From Algoriphagus vanfongensis DSM 17529 (GTDB lineage: Bacteria > Bacteroidota > Bacteroidia > Cytophagales > Cyclobacteriaceae), in contig NZ_AUBX01000014.1 in the NCBI RefSeq assembly GCF_000429465.1, positions 124,001-188,000 of the forward strand: a stretch of 64,000 nucleotides of DNA, read 5' to 3'. Positions 40,949 through 48,708 of this stretch are shown piece after piece. A program made the translations under genes and the position numbers. Position 1 is the first letter of the stretch. Each line of letters begins with the position of its first letter. The notes under the pieces are model-generated. The model did not search any database. It was not told where the DNA came from and was given only the letters and a program-made list of their open reading frames with translations.

Positions 40949-41670
40949 TGAATATTTTGCTCTTAGGCTATGGTAAAATGGGACAATTGATCGGGCAAAT
41001 CGCCGAATCGAGAGGTCATACCCTAGCCGGAAAAATAAGCATAGACAATCGTGAAGATCTACAGCAGATTGATCCATCGACGGTAGATGCTGCTATAGAA
41101 TTTAGCCAACCAGAAGCAGCGGTAGAAAATATCACCTGGTGCCTCGAAAATAACATTCCAGTTTTGTCCGGAACGACCGGTTGGTTGAATGAAAAGCCTC
41201 GGCTCGACTCTTTGACAAAGGAGAAAAACGGTGCTTTTTTCTATGCCTCTAATTACAGCATAGGAGTGAATATTTTCTTCAAAGTCAATGAGTTTCTAGC
41301 CAAACTCATGAATGAAACCACGGGCTATCAATCCAGCATAGAAGAAATCCATCATACCGCCAAACTGGACGCTCCATCAGGTACGGCCATCACGCTGGCA
41401 GAGGGGATCATCAATGAAAGCAGCCAATTCAAGGATTGGCACTTGACCGGTGAATCGAACGGAAACGAACAGTCTTTGCCTATTACTTCCAAGCGGATCG
41501 ACCCTGCCCCTGGCACACATATTATCCGCTATCAATCAGAAATAGACGATATTGAAATCAGCCACACCGCTCACAGCAGACAAGGCTTTGCTCTTGGCGC
41601 AGTTTTGGTAGCAGAATGGATCCAAGGCAAAAAAGGAGTCCTTTCTATGAACGATTTCCTATCTTTTTGA
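40948..41670 (+). CDS. dapB: 4-hydroxy-tetrahydrodipicolinate reductase
   Basis: A 240-residue cytosolic NAD(P)H-dependent enzyme of the lysine/diaminopimelate pathway. The N-terminal Rossmann motif is LLGYGKMGQLIGQIAESRGH, then VLSGTTGWL, FYASNYSIGVNIFFKVNE and the catalytic IEEIHHTAKLDAPSGTA (His and Lys of the family). The end, ISHTAHSRQGFALGAVLVAEW, is also characteristic. The start overlaps the previous stop by one base, so it is coupled to the parAB operon. Confidence 0.95.
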   Translation: MNILLLGYGKMGQLIGQIAESRGHTLAGKISIDNREDLQQIDPSTVDAAIEFSQPEAAVENITWCLENNIPVLSGTTGWLNEKPRLDSLTKEKNGAFFYASNYSIGVNIFFKVNEFLAKLMNETTGYQSSIEEIHHTAKLDAPSGTAITLAEGIINESSQFKDWHLTGESNGNEQSLPITSKRIDPAPGTHIIRYQSEIDDIEISHTAHSRQGFALGAVLVAEWIQGKKGVLSMNDFLSF

Positions 41671-41681
41671 CCATCTAACTC

Positions 41682-42755
41682 ATGAGCAAATCAAAACAAA
41701 AAAAATCAGCGGCCAGAGAATGGATTGACGCATTGGTATTTGCCGTAGTGGCTGCCAGTTTGATCAGATGGCTTCTCTTGGAACCATTCACGATCCCTAC
41801 TGCCTCAATGGAAAGGTCCTTATTGGTAGGTGACTTTCTTTTCGTCAGCAAGATGCACTATGGCACCCGGATCCCAAAAACTCCGATTCAAATGCCTCTG
41901 ACGCATCAAAAAATCTGGGGAACAGAAATCCCCTCCTACTCTGATGCTATTCAGCTCCCCTATTATAGACTTCCTGGATTTGCGGATGTAGAGAGAAACG
42001 ACGTGGTTGTATTCAATTTCCCAACTGAGTTTCAATACCCCAACGACCTCAAGACCAACTACATCAAACGAGCAGTGGGAACTCCAGGAGACGTAGTTGA
42101 AATCAAAAACGGCGATCTTTTCATCAATAGCGAGCCTGCTTTGAAGCCTGAAGAGATGCAATATTCCTACGATGTGATCACCAATAGACCGTTGAATCAC
42201 GAGTTTTTTAAAGACTACGACATTTCGCAAGGTAGCTATTCGCCTTTTATGGATGGCTCAGGTTATTGGGTATTCACAACAGATGAGATCATCGAGCGGC
42301 TCAAGTCCTCGCCGGTAGTCACGGAGGTCATCAAGAGAATTCAAAATCCCGGAGGAGAAAAAGGAATTTTCCCAGAGGGCTTAAGCACCCAGTGGAATAG
42401 AGATCAATATGGTCCTCTGACCGTTCCTGGCCAAGGATGGACCATAGAGATGACGCCTGATCATGTGATGCGCTACGGATTCACAATCGAGCATTATGAA
42501 GGACACGAGCAGGTAGAAATCAAAGGAAATGAACTATTCATCGATGGACAGAAAGTAGATTCTTACACTTTCAAGCAAGACTACTACTTCATGATGGGTG
42601 ACAATAGACATGATTCTCTAGATTCCAGGTATTGGGGTTTTGTACCGGAAGACCATGTAGTAGGCAAGGCGTGGTTCTTATGGTTGTCATTAGACAAGTA
42701 TGAGTCCATGTTTAGCAAAATCAGATGGAGTAGAATCTTCAAAGGAATCAATTAA
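41682..42755 (+). CDS. lepB: Signal peptidase I
   Basis: A 357-residue inner-membrane protease that removes signal peptides. One N-terminal helix (WIDALVFAVVAASLIRWLLL) is followed by box B with the catalytic serine (PTASMERSLLVGDFLFVSK), box D with the lysine (YIKRAVGTPGDVVEIKNGDL) and box E (YYFMMGDNRHDSLDSRYWG). A large insertion between boxes D and E (about 155-290) makes it longer than typical 250-320-residue enzymes and is common in Bacteroidota. It lies 11 bases after dapB and ends at a strong shared terminator. Confidence 0.95.
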   Translation: MSKSKQKKSAAREWIDALVFAVVAASLIRWLLLEPFTIPTASMERSLLVGDFLFVSKMHYGTRIPKTPIQMPLTHQKIWGTEIPSYSDAIQLPYYRLPGFADVERNDVVVFNFPTEFQYPNDLKTNYIKRAVGTPGDVVEIKNGDLFINSEPALKPEEMQYSYDVITNRPLNHEFFKDYDISQGSYSPFMDGSGYWVFTTDEIIERLKSSPVVTEVIKRIQNPGGEKGIFPEGLSTQWNRDQYGPLTVPGQGWTIEMTPDHVMRYGFTIEHYEGHEQVEIKGNELFIDGQKVDSYTFKQDYYFMMGDNRHDSLDSRYWGFVPEDHVVGKAWFLWLSLDKYESMFSKIRWSRIFKGIN

Positions 42756-42775
42756 GTACAGTTTCTATCTGGTAG

Positions 42776-42811
42776 AAAAGGCTAGCTCATTTTGTTGAGC
42801 TAGCCTTTTCT
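42776..42811. terminator. Bidirectional terminator between lepB and ung
   Basis: AAAAGGCTAGCTCA and TGAGCTAGCCTTTT arms with a short loop, T-runs on both strands. Confidence 0.9.
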
Positions 42812-42812
42812 T

Positions 42813-43475
42813 TTACCAATTGATCGGCTCTAACCCCTGAGACTCAAGGTAAGTGTTAGCTTTAGAAAAATGCCTACATCCAAAAAAGCCCCGATGGGCC
42901 GAGAGTGGACTTGGATGGGGCGCCTTTAAAATCATGTGCTTGCTAGAATCTATCAAACTGGATTTTTTTTGAGCATATGCACCCCAAAGCAAAAAAACCA
43001 CATGTTCTTTCTTGTCGCTAATAGCCTGGATAACAGAATCTGTAAACTCTTCCCATCCTCTTTTCTGGTGAGAACCAGCCTGATGTGCCCTGACAGTAAG
43101 AGTGGCATTGAGCAAAAACACACCCTGCTGAGCCCAGCGGCTCAAATCTCCATGAGGAGGCATATCTTTACCCAAATCTGCCTTAATCTCCTTGAAAATA
43201 TTCAGCAAACTGGGAGGAAATGATTGTCCCTCCTTGACAGAAAAAGACAAACCGTGGGCTTGGCCCGGCCCATGATAAGGATCCTGCCCCAAGATGACCA
43301 CTTTGACTTGATCCAAGGGACAAAAATCAAACGCATTGAATATTTCCTTCCCCGGCGGAAAAACAAGTCCTTTGGAATACTCGTCTTTGACAAAGTCTAC
43401 TAAATCCTGAAAATATTCTTGTTGGAAAGTCGGAGCCAAAACTTCTTTCCACCCACTTTCAATTCTCACTTCCAT
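42813..43475 (-). CDS. ung: Uracil-DNA glycosylase
   Basis: A 220-residue family 1 UDG that removes uracil from DNA. Active-site motif GQDPYHGPGQAHGLSFSV with D65, the uracil-binding LLNATLTVRAHQAGSH, and HPSPLSAHRGFFG with H187, the same positions as the E. coli enzyme within one residue. The start ATG 43475 gives a normal-length N-terminus. It is divergent from apaG (62 bases). Confidence 0.97.
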   Translation of the reverse strand: MEVRIESGWKEVLAPTFQQEYFQDLVDFVKDEYSKGLVFPPGKEIFNAFDFCPLDQVKVVILGQDPYHGPGQAHGLSFSVKEGQSFPPSLLNIFKEIKADLGKDMPPHGDLSRWAQQGVFLLNATLTVRAHQAGSHQKRGWEEFTDSVIQAISDKKEHVVFLLWGAYAQKKSSLIDSSKHMILKAPHPSPLSAHRGFFGCRHFSKANTYLESQGLEPINW

Positions 43476-43508
43476 ACAGTATAATTAAGGTTTCTAGCTG
43501 AAAAACAG

Positions 43509-43516
43509 TATATTTG
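43509..43516 (+). promoter_or_regulatory. Putative -7 element for apaG
   Basis: TATATTTG, an exact TAnnTTTG match, 22 bases before the apaG ATG. No TTG at -33. Confidence 0.45.
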
Positions 43517-43537
43517 CTAGCTTTTAAGGACAAGATC

Positions 43538-43924
43538 ATGGTAACAGCAACCACAAACGGAATAGAAGTAAGTGTGGAAGTCACCTATCAGGCTGAGTTT
43601 TCCAGCCCCATGCAGCATCATTATGTTTTCACCTACAAAGTAACCATCCAAAACAAAAGTAGCCAAACCGTCCAGCTATTACGTAGAAAATGGGAAATCG
43701 CTGATGCCGCAGAAACCACCAAAACTGTAGAAGGAGAAGGTGTGGTAGGACAGCAGCCCATTTTGGAACCAGGACAGAGCCATAGTTATGTATCTGGCTG
43801 CAATCTTAAATCAGGCTTGGGCAAAATGGTCGGAACATACTATATGCAAAAGCTCTTTGACGGAAAAATCATGGAAGTAAAAGTCCCTGAATTTCAGCTG
43901 ATCGCTAATTTTTTCCAAAATTAA
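43538..43924 (+). CDS. apaG: ApaG (CoCD family) protein
   Basis: A 128-residue protein with the ApaG fibronectin-like fold. Segments: VTATTNGIEVSVEVTYQAEF, HHYVFTYKVTIQNKSSQTVQ, LLRRKWEIADA, GEGVVGQQPILEPGQSHSYV and the ending GTYYMQKLFDGKIMEVKVPE are all family hallmarks. The start ATG 43538 (MVTATTNG) is chosen; an upstream TTG overlaps the promoter-like element. ApaG proteins bind pyrophosphate or divalent cations and are poorly understood physiologically. The methyltransferase gene follows after one base. Confidence 0.94.
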   Translation: MVTATTNGIEVSVEVTYQAEFSSPMQHHYVFTYKVTIQNKSSQTVQLLRRKWEIADAAETTKTVEGEGVVGQQPILEPGQSHSYVSGCNLKSGLGKMVGTYYMQKLFDGKIMEVKVPEFQLIANFFQN

Positions 43925-43925
43925 T

Positions 43926-44705
43926 TTGGGTTCCAAAATCCACCCACTTCTTGCTTACCTCCACTATTGGCTTCTGAAACAGGATCGCCATGCTATCCAA
44001 AGCCCCAAAGTCTATGAACTCTACACTGGCTTATTAGACTTCCGTAAGCATTCTCATGACATGCATCTTGAAATCGAAGTAATTCGAAAATCCTTGCTTG
44101 CAGATTCATCTTTGATCGAAGTATTGGATTTAGGTGCAGGGTCCAAAAAAGTACCCGACCAACGTAGAAAAGTATCTGATATCACTCGATATTCGACAAG
44201 CGGCAGAAAATTCAACTTGCTTTACCAATACTTTGCTTCAATCAGCCCTGCCAAAACCATCGTCGAACTAGGCACCTGCATGGGTATCAATGCCAGATTT
44301 CTTTCCAAGATTTCTGGAAGCACCGTTTTCACCTTCGAAGGTTCCCCAGAGATACTCCAGCGTGCATTTAAAAATGGTCTACCGCCATCCATATCCCCTC
44401 AATTAGGCGACATCTCAGAGACTCTCCCTCCCTTCTTGGCTAGCCACCAGAAAATCGATTTTGCTCTGATCGACGCCACCCATACTTATGAGGGAACTAT
44501 GCTTTACTTTAACCTTCTATTACAGTCCATCACGCCTCAGAGCATCATCTGTATCGGTGACATCCATTGGTCTCATGAAATGGAAAAAGCCTGGAAAGAA
44601 ATTCAAGTCCATCCTAGGGTTCAGCTCAGTTTGGATTTCTATGAATGTGGAGTGTTATTTTTTGACTTCGGTGCCGAAAAATCTCACTATGTCTTGAATT
44701 ATTAA
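43926..44705 (+). CDS. Class I SAM-dependent methyltransferase-like protein
   Basis: A 259-residue protein. The central Rossmann part has VELGTCMGINARFLSKI (motif I), VFTFEGSPEILQRAF (acidic loop), FALIDATHTYEGTMLYFNLL and IICIGDIHWSHEMEKAW, a pattern of O-methyltransferase-type enzymes acting on small molecules. The N-terminal 90 residues are helical with an odd basic stretch (GSKKVPDQRRKVSDITRYST). The start is TTG at 43926, right after the apaG stop; the only ATGs are internal. Its last four bases overlap the convergent methyltransferase gene. The substrate is unknown. Confidence 0.82.
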   Translation: MGSKIHPLLAYLHYWLLKQDRHAIQSPKVYELYTGLLDFRKHSHDMHLEIEVIRKSLLADSSLIEVLDLGAGSKKVPDQRRKVSDITRYSTSGRKFNLLYQYFASISPAKTIVELGTCMGINARFLSKISGSTVFTFEGSPEILQRAFKNGLPPSISPQLGDISETLPPFLASHQKIDFALIDATHTYEGTMLYFNLLLQSITPQSIICIGDIHWSHEMEKAWKEIQVHPRVQLSLDFYECGVLFFDFGAEKSHYVLNY

Positions 44706-45286
44706 TGAGCTAAAGAAACAAACACTTCTGTTCCCTGCCTCGCTGGAATAGAATTGACACAGGGCTCCAATGTTTCAATAGTAAAATAGTTCGAAAACAA
44801 ATCCTGGTAGTTTTCAATCGACCCACCAAAGGGAGGCCCAGGCCTATCAAACTCTACCCCGAATAATACACCGACCAATCGTCCTTCTGGACTCAACAGA
44901 TCTTGCATCTTTTTACAATAATCCACTCTTTTCTGGGGAGGCAATGCGCAAAAGAAGGTTTGCTCCAAAATCAAATCGTAACTCCCCGAATGCTCAAAAA
45001 AATCGCCTTTCAAGATTTTTTCCCGATCAAAGTCCGGAAAGTTGCTCTTGAAGTTCTCTAAAGGAATGGATGAAATATCAAGAATATGCGTGTTTTTCAA
45101 TCCAGAATTGAAGGCATATGCTGCTTCATGGGCATTTCCTGCTCCAGGAATCAGGATTGACAGATTCTTGTTTTGAATTTGGTCTAAATATTGCACTATC
45201 GGCGTAGATGGATAGCCAATGTCCCAGCCGGTATAGCCTTTTTGATAGCGGTCGGTCCAGTAATTTTCATCAAAATCAAACATCAT
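44702..45286 (-). CDS. TPMT-family SAM-dependent methyltransferase
   Basis: A 194-residue protein of the thiopurine S-methyltransferase-like family. N-terminus FDENYWTDRYQKGYTGWDIG, then SILIPGAGNAHEAAYAFNSG (SAM motif I), THILDISSIPLENF, GDFFEHSGSYDLILEQTFFC and LVGVLFGVEFDRPGPPFGGS are all typical of the bacterial branch. Such enzymes methylate thiols, selenols, tellurite or halides; which applies cannot be told. The start ATG at 45286 or 45283 is used instead of a TTG at 45289. It is divergent from the coiled-coil gene, 21 bases apart. Confidence 0.9.
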   Translation of the reverse strand: MMFDFDENYWTDRYQKGYTGWDIGYPSTPIVQYLDQIQNKNLSILIPGAGNAHEAAYAFNSGLKNTHILDISSIPLENFKSNFPDFDREKILKGDFFEHSGSYDLILEQTFFCALPPQKRVDYCKKMQDLLSPEGRLVGVLFGVEFDRPGPPFGGSIENYQDLFSNYFTIETLEPCVNSIPARQGTEVFVSLAH

Positions 45287-45307
45287 CAAGCCCTTTTGGA
45301 TTTAGAA

Positions 45308-46237
45308 ATGAACTCTAATTTTGAAAAAGATCCCGGACCAAAAAAAGATCAGGGAAAAAATATCATCATCATAGTTCTGGTTTTGCTGGTCATCATCAGC
45401 GGAATCAAACTTTATACGGACTATGTAGATCGATCTAAGAAAACTGAAGAAATTTTGCTCCTTTCGACAGAAAACAACGAGTTAAACCAACGCTTGGATT
45501 CTGTCACCTACCAACTGAACCTCCGAATCCAGGAAATCGACAAACTCGGTGGTGATATAGCTTCCTTGGAGCAAGTCAGAGACCAGCTCATTGCAGAAAG
45601 AAATACTTCCAAGCAGAGAAGCTCTTCCGAAATCGCAGCCTTGAATGAGAAGCTCAGAAGCTATTCAGGCCTCTTGGAAGAAAAAGATCAGGAAATTCTA
45701 GAGCTACGCGCCATGAACCAACAGCTCTATGCCGAAAATCAAGACCTCAAATCTACGCAAGCACAAATCGAGGAAGAAGTGGCCCAACTCAACTTGCAGA
45801 AAGAAGACCTTCAGGCCAAAGTCAATGTAGCTTCCATGCTCAAGGCTGAAAATATTCAAATCGCAGCAGTCAACTCCAGAGGTAAGGAGCGGGTAGAAAC
45901 GACCAAGGACTTCAAAAACAGGCAAATAGAACGGATCAAAGTGAGCTTTAATCTCGCAGACAATAAAGTAGCCGAAAAGGGTCCAAGAAATGTATATGTT
46001 CAGATCATGGCACCGAATACCCAGCCGATCTTCGACGTAGCTAAAGGGTCAGGTACCTTCATGGTAGATGGAGCAGAGTTGTTTTACACAGTTAGACAAG
46101 ACATTATATTTGACAATTCTGGTGAGACGCTGACCTTTTACTATGAAAAAGGTTCAGACTACAGTTCTGGAGATCACGAAGTCCGCATCTTTGTAGACAA
46201 TTACCAAGTAGGCTCGCAGACATTTAGTGTGAAATAA
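45308..46237 (+). CDS. Membrane-anchored coiled-coil protein
   Basis: A 309-residue protein: a short cytoplasmic N-terminus, one membrane helix (NIIIIVLVLLVIISGIKLYT), a long periplasmic coiled coil (about 45-190, rich in E, L, Q and K: LLLSTENNELNQRLDSVTYQ and following heptads) and a C-terminal globular beta domain (RIKVSFNLADNKVAEKGPRN ... GDHEVRIFVDNYQVG). The ATG 45308 is chosen; the frame runs further upstream but through the neighbouring gene. The shape fits an envelope tether or scaffold. A strong terminator separates it from rpsF. No family name is recognised. Confidence 0.82.
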   Translation: MNSNFEKDPGPKKDQGKNIIIIVLVLLVIISGIKLYTDYVDRSKKTEEILLLSTENNELNQRLDSVTYQLNLRIQEIDKLGGDIASLEQVRDQLIAERNTSKQRSSSEIAALNEKLRSYSGLLEEKDQEILELRAMNQQLYAENQDLKSTQAQIEEEVAQLNLQKEDLQAKVNVASMLKAENIQIAAVNSRGKERVETTKDFKNRQIERIKVSFNLADNKVAEKGPRNVYVQIMAPNTQPIFDVAKGSGTFMVDGAELFYTVRQDIIFDNSGETLTFYYEKGSDYSSGDHEVRIFVDNYQVGSQTFSVK

Positions 46238-46258
46238 AAGACTTGACATTTCAAGGAG

Positions 46259-46288
46259 AAGCCTCTTCAGTTTTGGAGAGGCTTTTTT
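46259..46288 (+). terminator. Intrinsic terminator after the coiled-coil gene
   Basis: AAGCCTCT and AGAGGCTT arms around a 10-base loop, then TTTTTT. Confidence 0.82.
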
Positions 46289-46322
46289 GTTGTGCTCACC
46301 TGTCTATCATTTCTGAAAGTGT

Positions 46323-46353
46323 TTGGATTACAGAAGATTTTGCTCTACTTTTG
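46323..46353 (+). promoter_or_regulatory. Promoter of the rpsF-rpsR-rplI operon
   Basis: TTGG (46323-46326), 19 bases, TACTTTTG (46346-46353): full match to the Bacteroidota consensus. It leaves a leader of about 30 bases before rpsF. Confidence 0.8.
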
Positions 46354-46390
46354 CGGTCTGTTTATTCAAATTCCTTAAACACATTAAAAA

Positions 46391-46759
46391 ATGTTCCAAA
46401 GAAATTACGAGACGGTATTCATTTTAACTCCCGTTTTGTCTGATGTTCAGATGAAGGATACTGTCGACAAGTTTGTGAACTTGTTAAAAGAAGAGGGGGC
46501 AGATGTAATCAATGTGGAAAACTGGGGTCTGAAGAAAATGGCTTATGCTATTGACAAGAAGACGACAGGTTTCTATGTATTGGTTGAGTTCAAGGCTGAT
46601 CCGACCATCATCCGTAAGTTTGAACTAGAGTTCAGACGTGACGAGAAGGTGATGAGATTCTTGACTACTGTACTAGACAAGCATGCAATTGCTTACGGAG
46701 ACAGAAGAAGAAAAGGAGAGTTTAACAAAAAAGCTGAAGCTAAGGAGGAGCAAGCCTAA
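46391..46759 (+). CDS. rpsF: 30S ribosomal protein S6
   Basis: A 122-residue S6 protein of the small subunit platform. [39 protein letters not shown] and [20 protein letters not shown] are conserved S6 segments; a lysine/glutamate-rich tail ([15 protein letters not shown]) follows, as in many homologues. The stop overlaps the rpsR start by one base. In the ribosome S6 forms a dimer with S18, which fits the gene order. The short leader could carry S6:S18 autoregulation, but no clear binding fold was seen. Confidence 0.96.
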   Translation: MFQRNYETVFILTPVLSDVQMKDTVDKFVNLLKEEGADVINVENWGLKKMAYAIDKKTTGFYVLVEFKADPTIIRKFELEFRRDEKVMRFLTTVLDKHAIAYGDRRRKGEFNKKAEAKEEQA

Positions 46760-47010
46760 TGACACTATTCAACGAACCAATCAACAGAGGCGAAATCAAG
46801 AAGAAATATTGCCGATTCAAGAAGCATGGTATCAAGTACATCGACTACAAGGATCCTAACTTCTTGTTGAAATTTGTCAACGAGCAAGGAAAAATCCTTC
46901 CAAGAAGATTGACTGGAAACTCTGCGAAATATCAGCGTAAAGTCGCTCAGGCAGTGAAGAAAGCAAGACACTTGGCTTTGTTGCCATTCGTAACTGACGG
47001 TTTGAAATAA
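46759..47010 (+). CDS. rpsR: 30S ribosomal protein S18
   Basis: An 83-residue S18 protein. [20 protein letters not shown], then [20 protein letters not shown] and [13 protein letters not shown] are diagnostic. The single cysteine in KKYCRF is not a zinc ribbon. It is translated directly after rpsF and 40 bases before rplI. It pairs with S6 on the platform of the 30S subunit. Confidence 0.97.
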   Translation: MTLFNEPINRGEIKKKYCRFKKHGIKYIDYKDPNFLLKFVNEQGKILPRRLTGNSAKYQRKVAQAVKKARHLALLPFVTDGLK

Positions 47011-47050
47011 TTCAACCTTCTATCGTCCCATCCTATAAAGATTATTACAA

Positions 47051-47494
47051 ATGGAAATCATACTAAAAACAGACATCAAAGGTCTTGGCTATAAAAATGA
47101 TTTGGTAGAAGTAAAACCAGGTTACGGAAGAAACTACCTTATCCCTCAAGGCTACGCAGTACTTGCTACTAGCTCCAACAAAAAGATTCTTGCTGAGAAC
47201 ATCAAGCAAGCAGCTCACAAAGCTGAAAAAATCAAAACTGAAGCTGAAACTACTGCATCTCAACTTGCTGATGTGACTTTGGAGATCAAAGCAAAAATCG
47301 GTGAGTCCGGAAAAATCTTCGGAAAAGTCACTACTCTTCAGATCGCTGATGCGCTTGCAGCCAAAGGCTTTGAAATTGACAGAAAGAAAATCTCTATCAA
47401 CACTCCAGTAGACGGAGCAGGAGAATTTGCTGCTGAAGTAGATCTTCACAGAGAAGTGAAAACTGACGTTAAATTCGTAGTAGTAGCTGAGTAA
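47051..47494 (+). CDS. rplI: 50S ribosomal protein L9
   Basis: A 147-residue L9 protein. The N-terminal RNA-binding domain (MEIILKTDIKGLGYKNDLVE, then VKPGYGRNYLIPQGYAVLAT) is followed by the long connecting helix (about 50-80) and the C-terminal domain (KIGESGKIFGKVTTLQIADA, DRKKISINTPVDGAGEFAAE). The third gene of the S6-S18-L9 operon, with a terminator 21 bases downstream. Confidence 0.97.
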   Translation: MEIILKTDIKGLGYKNDLVEVKPGYGRNYLIPQGYAVLATSSNKKILAENIKQAAHKAEKIKTEAETTASQLADVTLEIKAKIGESGKIFGKVTTLQIADALAAKGFEIDRKKISINTPVDGAGEFAAEVDLHREVKTDVKFVVVAE

Positions 47495-47514
47495 GCCTAC
47501 CCGGATCTAAAAAT

Positions 47515-47542
47515 AAAAGCTCGCCTTTGGCGAGCTTTTTTC
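47515..47542 (+). terminator. Intrinsic terminator after rplI
   Basis: AAAAGCTCGCC, loop TTT, GGCGAGCTTTTTT. Confidence 0.9.
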
Positions 47543-47545
47543 ATT

Positions 47546-47803
47546 TTAGGCACTGGCTACTGCTTTCTCCAGATCTTCTAGCAGCTTCTTGGAAACGGCA
47601 CGGCTATTTTGCTCACGAACCGACTTAAATAATGCGAGCGCTTCTTGCCCTTTTTGTACAAAACCTACTGGGTTTTGATCATTTTTGTAGCTATACCAGC
47701 ACCAAGTAAGTTCCCCTGCCAAGGAATCTCCCACTTTCAATTTCTCCAGTTTTGCAACTGCCTCTGAAACAGTCTTCTCAATTTTTTCTACTTGCATAGT
47801 CAT
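47546..47803 (-). CDS. Small soluble helical hypothetical protein
   Basis: An 85-residue protein of mostly helical make-up: VEKIEKTVSEAVAKLEKLKV at the start, a Trp-rich middle (GELTWCWYSYKNDQNPVGFV) and a second helical pair (GQEALALFKSVREQNSRAVS, KKLLEDLEKAVASA). It looks like a helical hairpin. There is no signal peptide. ATG 47803 or 47797 can start it. The family is not named; it is convergent with the ribosomal operon and stands alone. Confidence 0.68.
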   Translation of the reverse strand: MTMQVEKIEKTVSEAVAKLEKLKVGDSLAGELTWCWYSYKNDQNPVGFVQKGQEALALFKSVREQNSRAVSKKLLEDLEKAVASA

Positions 47804-48031
47804 TATGGTTTAAATCTTCTAAATTCTTAACAAATCAGGCGATTTATTTTCAAAATACCAATAGGATTAACACAACAGTAACAGATTAGCAATATGAACA
47901 CAAATACCTAATCAAATTCATAAAATGAAATTGACTGTATAATAAAGAGCGTTCCTCTTTTCCGCACCAAAAACTTTTCTTACTGACATTCAAGGTATTT
48001 GACACAATATCAAAAAACTTCAAAGTGCTAT

Positions 48032-48062
48032 TTGGAAAAAATGGAGAGGATTTCTACCTTTG
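48032..48062 (+). promoter_or_regulatory. Promoter of tRNA-Gln
   Basis: TTGG (48032-48035), 19 bases, TACCTTTG (48055-48062): the same consensus as the SRP RNA and rpsF promoters. The start is expected near 48069, giving a short 5' leader to be trimmed. The preceding 230 bases (47804-48031) show nothing else. Confidence 0.82.
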
Positions 48063-48102
48063 TGTCACTTTAAGAGAAACCAAAAGGGAATCTCATCCAA
48101 AC

Positions 48103-48175
48103 TGGTCTATGGTGTAACTGGCAACACGTCTGATTTTGGTTCAGAAGAGTCTAGGTTCGAGCCCTAGTAGACCAA
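48103..48175 (+). tRNA. tRNA-Gln (anticodon TTG)
   Basis: A 73-base tRNA. Acceptor stem TGGTCTA/TAGACCA is perfect, with discriminator A (48175). The anticodon arm TCTGA-TTTTGGT-TCAGA gives TTG. The T arm is CTAGG-TTCGAGC-CCTAG. The T1-A72 end and the anticodon fit glutamine. CCA is not encoded. Confidence 0.95.
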
Positions 48176-48214
48176 CAAAAAGCCCTAATTCGCAAGATTT
48201 AGGGCTTTTCTCTT
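48176..48214 (+). terminator. Intrinsic terminator of tRNA-Gln
   Basis: AAAAAGCCCTAA, nine-base loop, TTTAGGGCTTTTT. Imperfect only at the loop edge; T-run on the plus strand. Confidence 0.85.
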
Positions 48215-48247
48215 TTTAAGAGTCTCTAGTCTTCACATCCCCTTACA

Positions 48248-48655
48248 CTAGAGCAATCTTCTATTTTTTAAAAAGAACTCGTTGACAGACTTTTGATCAC
48301 TTGGAAAATTAAAGACCTCTTTGATCTTTCCTTCTTCAATCCTCCAGAGCAAGCAGGACATAGTCTCAAAGCGCTCTCCATTAAAATCCGTCCAGTTTCG
48401 ATGGCAGTCCACCACATATCCGTCATCTACTCCCATTACGATGGCGGAAGCTTGGAATTGGTAATATTCCATCTCCTTAAAATATTCCAAAACCCCTCCG
48501 ACTCCCTTTTTCAATCCGCTCAAAGGATGTTCTCCCGGAATAAACCAATTGATCTCTGGGTCCAAAATACTTTCCAAAGCCTTCATATTTTTTTGATTAT
48601 AGGCCAAAAAGAAGGAATGAATCAATTCAATGTTTTGATGCTGACGCTTTTCCAT
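48248..48655 (-). CDS. SnoaL/NTF2-like protein
   Basis: A 135-residue protein with the NTF2-like cone fold of the SnoaL family: HQNIELIHSFFLAYNQKNMK, LDPEINWFIPGEHPLSGLKK, GVLEYFKEMEYYQFQ and WRIEEGKIKEVFNFPSDQKS are typical. Members are enzymes (polyketide cyclases, isomerases) or binding proteins; nothing here points to one. ATG 48655 (MEKRQHQN) is used instead of a GTG at 48679. It lies 53 bases downstream of the Crp-like gene and may share its transcript. Confidence 0.86.
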   Translation of the reverse strand: MEKRQHQNIELIHSFFLAYNQKNMKALESILDPEINWFIPGEHPLSGLKKGVGGVLEYFKEMEYYQFQASAIVMGVDDGYVVDCHRNWTDFNGERFETMSCLLWRIEEGKIKEVFNFPSDQKSVNEFFLKNRRLL

Positions 48656-48708
48656 TAGAAATGTGTTTGTTTGAAACACAATCCTAAATGATTTAAATCT
48701 CCAAAATA

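Noticed and set aside
43202-43393. Second minus-strand frame within ung
   Set aside because: It is a different frame of a fully conserved enzyme with no independent support.
46243-46443. 66-codon plus-strand frame before rpsF
   Set aside because: It contains the terminator of the previous gene and the rpsF promoter, and it runs into rpsF in another frame.
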